Assembly (NCBI GenBank): GCA_963824935.1
Contig: CAWGRF010000008.1
Coordinates: 62,001 to 126,000 of the forward strand
Origin: JACCZX01 sp963824935
GTDB taxonomy: Bacteria; Pseudomonadota; Gammaproteobacteria; Burkholderiales; Burkholderiaceae_F
Direction: 5' to 3'
Length of the DNA: 64,000 bases
Below the pieces are notes generated by a model. That model had not been told where the DNA came from. It worked only from the letters and a program-made list of their open reading frames with translations, and did not search any database. Below are positions 57,467-64,000 of the stretch, one piece after another (the stretch's first letter is position 1; each line of letters begins with the position of its first letter). The position numbers were made by a program, and so were the translations under genes.

Positions 57467-58438
57467 TCACTGCTGGATATTCGCAGCTTTCACCACCGGT
57501 TCCCACTTCGCGCGATATGCCGCGATCATCTTCGCGGTTGCTTCAGGTCCGGCAGCGACCGGCTCCATGTTCGCGTCGCGAAACTTCTTCTGCATTTCCT
57601 TCGACTTCATGATCGCTTCGATCGCGCTGCCTAATTCGCGCACGCGCGCCGGAGGCATCGAGGCCGGTGCGAAGAACGCATTCCAGCCGTCGGCGACGAC
57701 GTCGAGTCCCGCTTCTTTCAAGGTCGGCACGTTTGGCAATTCGGGCACGCGCTTGGCGCCGCCAATCGCGAGGATGCGTATCTTGCCGCCTTCGTGTTGC
57801 GGCAGCAGTGTGTCGAGCGTGTCGACAGCGACGGGCAATTGACCTCCGATCAAATCGGTCAACAGCGGCGCAGAGCCGCGATAACCGACGACCTCTGGCT
57901 TCACTTTCGCCGCATCGGCCAGCATCAGCGCAAAGAAATGCGGCAAGCTGCCGGTGGCCGGCACGCCGAAGTTGGCTTTGTCCGGATTGGCGCGCAGCCA
58001 CGCAAGTAGGTGACTAATTTCCTTAACCGGCACCGCGGGACCGACTGCCACGCCGAATTCATAGCGCGACACCTGCGCGACTGGAACGAAGTCTTTCAAC
58101 GGGTCGTAGCCGACGTTCTTGAATACATGCGGAGCCACCACGTTGACGGCCGGGTTGCCGATCATCAATGCGGTCTCGTTGGCGGGTGTAGCCCGGAAGC
58201 CTTGCGCAGCGATCCTGCCGCCGGCTCCGGTCTTGTTCTCCACCACGACAGTCGCGCCGAGTTTTTCACGCAGAGCATCGCCCACCAGCCGCGCCGCGCG
58301 GTCTGAGGCACCGCCGGGCGGATAGCCGACGATGATCTTGATCGTATCGATCTTCTGTTGCGCACTAACCGGCGTGAGAAAGGCAAGAGAGCAGCTCGCG
58401 ATGGCAACTCTTGCCACATACAGCGCGACTTTCAGCAT
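57467..58438 (-). CDS. Bug/TctC family periplasmic substrate-binding protein
   Basis: A 323-residue orphan carboxylate receptor. The signal peptide ends near VSAQ; IVGYPPGGASDRAARLV is the binding loop; VVENKTGAGGRIAAQGF and GYRGSAPLLTDLIGGQ follow. It lacks neighbouring transporter subunits. The gene is flanked by the kinase on one side and the ABC operon on the other, so no ligand can be deduced. Confidence 0.93.
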   Translation of the reverse strand: MLKVALYVARVAIASCSLAFLTPVSAQQKIDTIKIIVGYPPGGASDRAARLVGDALREKLGATVVVENKTGAGGRIAAQGFRATPANETALMIGNPAVNVVAPHVFKNVGYDPLKDFVPVAQVSRYEFGVAVGPAVPVKEISHLLAWLRANPDKANFGVPATGSLPHFFALMLADAAKVKPEVVGYRGSAPLLTDLIGGQLPVAVDTLDTLLPQHEGGKIRILAIGGAKRVPELPNVPTLKEAGLDVVADGWNAFFAPASMPPARVRELGSAIEAIMKSKEMQKKFRDANMEPVAAGPEATAKMIAAYRAKWEPVVKAANIQQ

Positions 58439-58592
58439 GGCTTTCCTAGCGCGGGCCGTCCGCTACGAATTGTGCCGCAGTCAGCCTCTGTCTCCACATG
58501 AGAAGTTTTGCGCTCTCGCACAGTCGCGTACGCCGCTATCGACCCGTTGCAGACATTCAGGCCGCTCCTAAGCAGACACTCGCGTCCAGTTA

Positions 58593-59486
58593 TTACGCAC
58601 CGTCCGCGCTTGGACGCTTATCTCTATAGAACCACCTCAACGCGCTTCCAGGCCCGGTGCGCCAAAATTTGTAAAAAATTGCGGCCACTGCGAGCAGCGC
58701 CACGACCCAGTGTGCCGCCTGATAAATAACTAGCGGCCCATCGGAAGGAAAGCGCTCACTGCGTTCGGCGCCGATCTTGACGAAGAGGCGAACATACATA
58801 GCGACCCCAAACAAACTGGGAGCGAGCGCCAGCCAGAAACTAACGTTTCGCGCGCGATCACGGGAGGTTGAGCGAGTCTCTGCCAATAACGCAGTCGCGG
58901 CGGCGCTCAGTATTAGCGCTGACAGCAGTGTTATAGCGAGAATGCGATCAGCGAGACCGGGAATTTCAACCACGCCGTACTGCTTGCAATTCTGGGTTTC
59001 CGATGTACCGCTCACTCGACCCGCGCGGAACGCGGAATATGCGGCACGGTCGAGTTCGTGGGCGAACATCGGTGCGAACCCCGCCTTGTCATATTGATAC
59101 AGCGCATCGCACCCCCCGACATTGACTTGATTGTCGTGGACGTACAGTTTGAAGACGGTGCTCCCGGGTACAGCTAGAGTGATCAACAACACGACGAAGA
59201 ACAGTTTGACCATGCGAATGGGCCAGACATAGCGCGAGTCTTGCGGCCGACTAAGCACATAGGGCAGATCCGAGGGCCGGTTTCGGGGAAAAAGCACAAT
59301 GCTGAGAAAGATGAAAGATACCAGCGCTAGGCTCATGAAGTAGTCGAACGCGCCAGAAGCAAAAGGCACATAGCCATGGCGAAAATCGAACATAAACAAC
59401 ATATAAAGCATCGGAATAAAGAGCAACACGTACCACCACTCGACACGCTGGAACCTCTTCCATTCCCAAAACAGGACGCTTCTCAT
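58593..59486 (-). CDS. ABC-2-like membrane permease of the GntR operon
   Basis: A 297-residue integral membrane protein with about six hydrophobic helices (YVLLFIPMLYMLFMF, FMSLALVSFIFLSIVLFP, LFFVVLLITLAVPGS and three near the C-terminus). A hydrophilic loop with two Cys (GGCDALYQYD and ETQNCKQYG) lies in the middle and may form a disulfide outside. Position after a GntR regulator and an ATPase identifies it as the permease. Start ATG 59486; 39 bases after the ATPase stop. Confidence 0.8.
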   Translation of the reverse strand: MRSVLFWEWKRFQRVEWWYVLLFIPMLYMLFMFDFRHGYVPFASGAFDYFMSLALVSFIFLSIVLFPRNRPSDLPYVLSRPQDSRYVWPIRMVKLFFVVLLITLAVPGSTVFKLYVHDNQVNVGGCDALYQYDKAGFAPMFAHELDRAAYSAFRAGRVSGTSETQNCKQYGVVEIPGLADRILAITLLSALILSAAATALLAETRSTSRDRARNVSFWLALAPSLFGVAMYVRLFVKIGAERSERFPSDGPLVIYQAAHWVVALLAVAAIFYKFWRTGPGSALRWFYRDKRPSADGA

Positions 59487-59525
59487 CGATTCCTCCGGCT
59501 ATAAATCGGTGACTGAATGGACTGG

Positions 59526-60394
59526 TTACCCGGCTTGTTCTACGCACCGAATGAGCTCGACGCCAAGCTCATCTAATGCGCCACGCTGCACAGTGGCCCC
59601 ATCAGCTTCCAACAGACGGACTTGAGTGTCGTCAATAAGCCCGGATACGACGGCGACGACACGTCCTTTCGTCGGACGCGAGGACAGTACGTTGACGTCC
59701 GAAAGCTGATGCAGGGAGGCGGCGGAAACGATCGCCCCACCGTCTTTCAAGTCATCGAGCGCGAATTCGGCAACGATGCGGCCATGGGCAAGAACGCCTA
59801 AGCGTTCGCAGATTCGCTCCAGGTCAGACAACACATGCGAAGACAAAATTGCGCAAGTACCGCCAGCTACATGCTCAATCAGAGCTTCGATCGCCTCAGA
59901 GCGCGAGACGGGGTCAAGACCTGAAAACGGTTCGTCAAGCAAAAAAACTCTGGGTTGCGCGGCCCGAAGGCGATCTCGAGCTCGAGCCGCTTTGCTTCGC
60001 CCTGTCGATAGCGCCGATGTTTTCTTGCCGCGCTCGATGCGCTGGTTCGCCAACCAGGCGTCTACGTCGCTGTCCGTCAAATCGCGCGCGACAAGTCCTC
60101 TCGAAATCGATACATCACCCACGCGCGCCCAGGTTGGATAGAGCACGACCCTCTGACGTAGGCGATCTCCTGCCGCGGCTGCGGTCGCTCCAAACATCTC
60201 GTTGCCAAGAACCGTGCGGTCCCGGCGTCGGGGCGTAGGAGCCCGAGCAGGTGCTTTATCAGGGTGTTTTCCCAGCGCCGTTCCGTCCAAGCAAGCCATA
60301 GACCAAGCCGCGCTCAAGCACTAAGCGAAAGGTCCTTTAAAACTTCACGGCCGGCGATTCGTTTGCAAAGTTTGTCGGCAACGATTTCTGTCAT
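59526..60394 (-). pseudogene. ABC transporter ATPase, at least four frameshifts
   Basis: From ATG 60394 (GAGGAG before it) the pieces read MTEIVADKLCKRIAGREVLK, then ERGLVYGLLGRNGAGKT (Walker A), LIKHLLGLLRPDAGT, LGNEMFGAT, the signature LSTGEAKRLELEIAF and Walker B RVFLLDEPFSGLDP. These lie in different frames. Each change can be made with one base: one C missing after AAAAC at Walker A, one extra near 60325. All functional motifs survive, so the reading may be a sequence artefact; if real, the exporter is dead. It belongs to the YtrA-type GntR-ATPase-permease operon. Confidence 0.78.
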
Positions 60395-60396
60395 TG

Positions 60397-60793
60397 TCAC
60401 TCCTCGTGTTTCTTTCCGCGACCGTGGCGCGCAAGCGCGCGATCGACCGCACTCTTCACTTGAGCCGATGGGAATCCCCAATTGATTGCCCGCGCCACAT
60501 AGACGTCAGCCTCGCGGCGTAACAAATCGTTGCGATCCTTCTCTGCAACGTCCCGGGTCGCCCACAAACGTTCCTCTGCCTTGGTCCTGGACGATTAGGC
60601 CTAGATGACGAAGTTCGTTGTAAGCCTTAACGGCAGATGTCGGATTGATTCGCAGTTCCGTCGAGAGCTCGCGGATTGACGGCAACTGATCGCCAGGTCG
60701 CAGCTTTCCTGCGGCGATCTGCTCGCGAATTTGATCCATAACCTGGCGGTAGATAGGAATGCCAAGCGTGGGATTGAGTTGCAGTCGCTGCAC
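60397..60793 (-). CDS. GntR-family (YtrA-type) regulator, one frameshift
   Basis: A short winged-helix repressor: LNPTLGIPIYRQVMDQIREQ, PGDQLPSIRELSTELRINPTSAVKAYNEL, then a frame change near 60555 (GTF then WATRDVAEKDRNDLLR) and a helical tail ending GRGKKHEE. The stop TGA at 60397 lies two bases before the ATPase start. The start is GTG 60793 with GGAG upstream. YtrA-type proteins repress the ABC exporter they precede in response to cell-wall stress. Confidence 0.83.
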
Positions 60794-61211
60794 GACTTGA
60801 TCTCCAAGGTGTGGAGATGTTCGACAGTCACAGTGTACCAGTCAACCCATACACCATGTCAAGACCGTAAAGGTTGAGCGTGAGAGGTCTAGGAACACGA
60901 GGTCCTCAGCATCAGCAGACCCCAGAGAAGTCTTTTCAATCGATTCCAAGCACGGACAACATTAGTCGAACGAGAGCTGCTTCCGACAGCAGCGGCGTCG
61001 GCACAAAATGATGTCCGCTCTTAGCGCTGATAGACAGAGAGCTCGTTAAGGCCGCTACTGGCCGAAGGCTGCACCCAGCCGGACTGGCCCGCCGACAGCG
61101 GCGATCCTGGTGAATATTCGTAGTTGGGCTGCTGCAATGCTCCGGCGCGCGTCTGATGCGATGCGGATGTAATGCGATCACCGATTGGACAACAGGAAAC
61201 AGGAGATCGCC
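60794..61211. other. Gap upstream of the GntR operon, no supported gene
   Basis: No frame shows family character. The GntR ribosome site and any promoter for the minus-strand operon must lie near 60800-60850; no convincing -35/-10 pair was found. On the plus strand the last 30 bases give the leader of the small gene at 61212. Confidence 0.4.
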
Positions 61212-61382
61212 ATGTTCCGCAAACTCATCACTCCCGCCGTCGCATTTCTGGCTGCCGCCACAACGACGTTATCCCTCTTCAGCGCCGTCGCGGGTCTTGC
61301 GGATGGAGACCGCGCGCTACTGCTGGCCGCCAAGCACTCGCCCGCGCTCATCGCCGGTAACGCCACGGCGGTCACACGCTAG
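61212..61382 (+). CDS. Small exported protein
   Basis: A 56-residue protein starting MFRKLITPAVAFLAAATTTL, a signal or membrane segment, and ending AKHSPALIAGNATAVTR. AGGAAACAGGAG gives a good ribosome site eight bases before ATG 61212, and a terminator-like hairpin follows 20 bases after the stop. No family recognised; the clear translation signals make it a real candidate. Confidence 0.55.
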   Translation: MFRKLITPAVAFLAAATTTLSLFSAVAGLADGDRALLLAAKHSPALIAGNATAVTR

Positions 61383-61402
61383 GCACCACTGCATCGCTGC
61401 TT

Positions 61403-61427
61403 GAGCCCGGTCCGACCGGGCTCTTCT
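61403..61427 (+). terminator. Hairpin after the small exported gene
   Basis: GAGCCCGGT pairs perfectly with ACCGGGCTC around a CCG loop, followed by TTCT. Likely intrinsic terminator, although the T run is short. The remaining bases to 61679 hold no supported gene. Confidence 0.7.
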
Positions 61428-61679
61428 AGTCCGCTTCGGTCTCAACCACGTCGACAGTCCCGGCGGCTGCTTCTCGGCCGAGTGCGGCTTTTGTGACGCA
61501 GTCATTCCGAACGCAGTCGGCGACCAGGAATTTTGTTGGGGTCGTCCAAGAAACGTAAGTCCTGTTTTCGGTGAGTCACCTGCCGTCGTCAGCGCTGGAC
61601 ACCTGACGCCAGCGCTTGCCATCGACCGTCACCGTTGCTCGTAGCTCATGACTTGCAAACGATGCGCGTTTTCGGGAAG

Positions 61680-63214
61680 TCACGATCGCTCCATTGCCAG
61701 TTCGGCCTGCAGGCTCGCGACGTCGCGGTAGATTGAAGCCACGGCGAGATCGCGGCCGTTGCGCCGGTATCGCAGCAGACAATCCCTCGCCGTGATGTCG
61801 CCTTCGATCGTCAGCTCGTCCCACGACTCGGCGTGGCCGACATAGTTGATCTGAACATCGTAGTGCTGACTCCAGAAGAATGGCACCGCGTCGAATTTTT
61901 CGCGCCTCCCGAGCAGGTTGAGCGCGGCAATCTGGCCTTGGCGTTCCGCGACAACCCAGTGCTCGACACGAATCGACTCGCCGCTTCGACGATCCGGCCA
62001 GCGCGCGATATCGCCAGCCGCAAAGACTCCGGGCGCGCTGGTTTCCAGGTATTCATTGACGATCACGCCCTTATCGACCGCCAGGCCGGCGCTTTCAGCA
62101 AGCGTGATTCGCGGCCGCACGCCGACGCCGGCAACCACCAGCTCTGCATCGATACTTCCGCCGCTTTTCAGCTTCACCTGCCGGCCGTCGATCGCGGTCG
62201 CCGCGTCCTCGAGGTGGAAGATCACGCCGTGGCCCTCGTGCAGGCCGCGAACGAAATCCCCCATCTCGCGGCCGAGGATGCGCTCCATCGGCCGCTTGTC
62301 GGGCGCCACGACGTGCACCTGAATGCCACGCGTACGCAGCGAGGCAGCGACCTCGAGCCCGATAAAGCTCGCGCCCATCACGACGGCTCGACGCGCCGTC
62401 TTCGCGCGCTCGATGATCGCGCGGCTATCGGCGAGCGAGCGCAACGTGTAGACGTGCGGCAAGTCGAACCCGGGTAACGGCAGTCGGACGGGCTCGGCAC
62501 CGGTCGCGATCAGCAACCGGTCGTAAGGAATCTCGCTGCGCGTCGTCGAGCAGTACCTGACGCGAAGCAACGTCGATGCGCGTGACGTTCGCCCCGAGCC
62601 GCAGCTCGATGCCCTGCTCGGAATAGAAGTCGTCTGGGCGCAGCGGGATCCACTCTTCCGGCGCGTTGCCCGCCAGATAGTCCTTGGACAGGTTGGGCCG
62701 ATCAACGGGCGACGCATCCTCGCTGCTCAGCATGACGATGCTACCTTCGTAGTGCTCGCGCCGCAGCTTCTCGGCGGCAGCGAAGCCCGCCGCCCCGCCG
62801 CCGATGATCACGATCTTCGACGGCGATCCGTCCTTCAGCGCTCTGCTTCTTCGCGCTATCGGCGCTGGCGCTTCCTTCCGGCGTGCGCACGAAGACCTTG
62901 CCGTCGCGCACTTCGGTCGACCAGCACGGGACCGGGCTGAACGCCGGAGCGTGCAGGGCTTCCCCGGTCCGCAGGCTGAAGCACGCGTGGTGCCACGGAC
63001 AGCGCACGGTGTCGTCGACCATGAGGCCTTGCGCCAGCGGGCCGCCGTAATGCGAACACGTGGCGCCGATCGCGAAGAACTGATCGCCGCGGTGCGCGAG
63101 CAGCACGGCTTCCTCTCCGACATGGCCGGCGAGCATCTCGCCGTCGGCCAGTTGCTCGACTGCGACACCCAAAGCCAGGTCGGGACCCGTGTCAGTTGAT
63201 TGCGCTTCTTCCAT
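61680..63214 (-). CDS. Rieske-FAD ferredoxin reductase (AIFM3-like), two frameshifts
   Basis: The N-terminal Rieske domain binds a 2Fe-2S cluster through CSHYGG and CPWHHACF (residues about 50-75). A pyridine-nucleotide disulfide reductase follows: KIVIIGGGAAGFAAAEKLR, VDRPNLSKDYLAG, then YDRLLIATGAEP, VVMGASFIGLEVA and GVFAAGDIARW. Frame changes fall near 62845 (linker between domains) and near 62545. The joined length is about 510 residues, normal for this two-domain group. ATG 63214 has GGGAG six bases upstream. It shuttles electrons from NAD(P)H; the acceptor is unknown. Confidence 0.88.
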
Positions 63215-63319
63215 TGCCATCTCCCGTTGCCGGCATCTGAACTCAGACGAATAGGTTCGCGCCCCTGTATTGTGAATCCCGCTCGTCGTCAACGACCTCC
63301 ACCGTCGCGAGATACGCAC

Positions 63320-63715
63320 ATGCGATCTATACCCATTGGCGCTAAAGGCTCGTTTAGCCTTGTCGTAGATTCCGACCACCTCGCAAATCGTTTCAAGGAT
63401 GCGATGTTGCCTCCCGTTCTTGCGACGCCCGTCATGATCATGATGATGGAGAACGCTGCGCTTAACGCCATCAAGCCTTACCTTGACGCGGGCGAAAGTG
63501 CTGTGGGCACCCATGTCGACGTTGTTCATCGGGCGCCTACTCCGGCAGGTGGGAGGGTCACCGCGTACGCGGAAGTCACCAAGAGCGAAGGGCGGCGAAT
63601 CGAATTCCGAATCGAGGCGAACGATGCGACTGAGAAGATCGGAACCGGCACCCACGAGCGGATGGTTATCAATCTCGCCAAGTTCGCTGAACAGTTGAAG
63701 GCGAAACTTCCGTAG
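63320..63715 (+). CDS. Thioesterase-like hotdog protein
   Basis: A 131-residue hotdog-fold protein resembling fluoroacetyl-CoA thioesterase-type families: LPPVLATPVMIMMMENAALNAI with the conserved Glu (about residue 46), ESAVGTHVDVVHRAPTPAGG (about 60-78), then a late EKIGTGTHERMVIN strand. Hydrolysis of an acyl-CoA is the usual reaction; the substrate is unknown. ATG 63320 was chosen at the domain start. It is divergent from the Rieske-FAD gene. Confidence 0.88.
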   Translation: MRSIPIGAKGSFSLVVDSDHLANRFKDAMLPPVLATPVMIMMMENAALNAIKPYLDAGESAVGTHVDVVHRAPTPAGGRVTAYAEVTKSEGRRIEFRIEANDATEKIGTGTHERMVINLAKFAEQLKAKLP

Positions 63716-63742
63716 AGACTCGGTCCCTGCGGCGCGGCTGAC

Positions 63743-64000
63743 CTAATCGGCGGACAGAGGGCGCGCGATCGCCTCGAGCGGCTTGCGCTCGGCGTCGATG
63801 CCGAGCAGCGCCGCGACCAAGGCCGCGCTGCCCATGAGGATCGCCGCGACGGCGTAACCGGCGAACAGCGCCGAACGGCTACCCATTTCGATCAGCGCGC
63901 CGTACAACGCGGGCCCGACGAAGCCGCCGACGCCGGTGCCGATCGCATAGAAGATGGAGATCGAAACCGCGCGCATCTCGAGCGGAAAAATCTCGCTGAC
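63743..64000 (-). CDS. MFS transporter C-terminus (cut by window end)
   Basis: The last 85 codons of an MFS carrier. VSEIFPLEMRAVSISIFYAIGTGVGG is the loop and TM10 start typical of the metabolite:H+ symporter group, followed by TM11-12 and a short tail RPLSAD. The 5' part lies beyond base 64000. Substrate unknown. Confidence 0.85.
   Translation of the reverse strand, partial: VSEIFPLEMRAVSISIFYAIGTGVGGFVGPALYGALIEMGSRSALFAGYAVAAILMGSAALVAALLGIDAERKPLEAIARPLSAD

Noticed and set aside
1..64000. tRNA, rRNA, riboswitch, CRISPR array or insertion sequence
   Set aside because: I read both strands for cloverleaf-like ends, repeated spacers and transposase motifs and found none that I can support.

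Overview
The window looks like chromosomal DNA of a high-GC betaproteobacterium, most likely Burkholderiales. Five orphan Bug/TctC-type substrate-binding proteins, a MmgE/PrpD and tartrate-type dehydrogenase gene set, a LigD of PE-ligase-polymerase order beside Ku, and DUF72, DUF2207/LemA, DUF480 and DUF1330 genes fit that group. No rRNA, tRNA, insertion sequence, CRISPR or prophage was recognised. The species is inferred only at this level.

Layout. 0-15 kb is a DNA repair and housekeeping stretch: ada, a c-type cytochrome with a C-terminal anchor, an MFS exporter translationally coupled to a 2-oxoglutarate dioxygenase, DUF2207 plus lemA, a MerR-TPR regulator followed by ku and ligD (NHEJ), and DUF72. 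15-25 kb holds a large LuxR-type ATPase regulator, a LysR regulator, an amino-acid binding protein, a zinc amidohydrolase and a prolyl oligopeptidase. 25-34 kb reads as an organic-acid catabolic region: MmgE/PrpD, quinone oxidoreductase, Bug protein, arylsulfotransferase-like protein, class II aldolase, Bug protein, D-2-hydroxyacid dehydrogenase, tartrate/isopropylmalate-type dehydrogenase and a TSUP exporter.

34.8-37.3 kb is the most unusual stretch. An XRE-TolB/FlgO-TPR regulator is bracketed by two inverted copies of a 62-bp conserved upstream element. One faces the TSUP exporter and the other faces a small secreted protein. 37-48 kb carries lipoproteins, a ParA-like ATPase, YceH, a YncE-like propeller and a carboxymuconolactone decarboxylase-like gene. 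48-64 kb carries an RND efflux pair, a sulfatase, a SYLF protein, a hybrid histidine kinase, a GntR-ABC operon, a Rieske-FAD reductase, a thioesterase and the end of an MFS gene.

Two properties cut across the window. First, about 20 single-base frameshifts interrupt genes whose protein sequence is otherwise well conserved. Most can be repaired by removing one base, which suggests assembly or read error more than true decay. Second, several orphan 3' gene ends (histidine kinase, dehydrogenase, TPR regulator, sulfatase) lie in spaces between genes, as if gene copies had been lost and left their tails behind.
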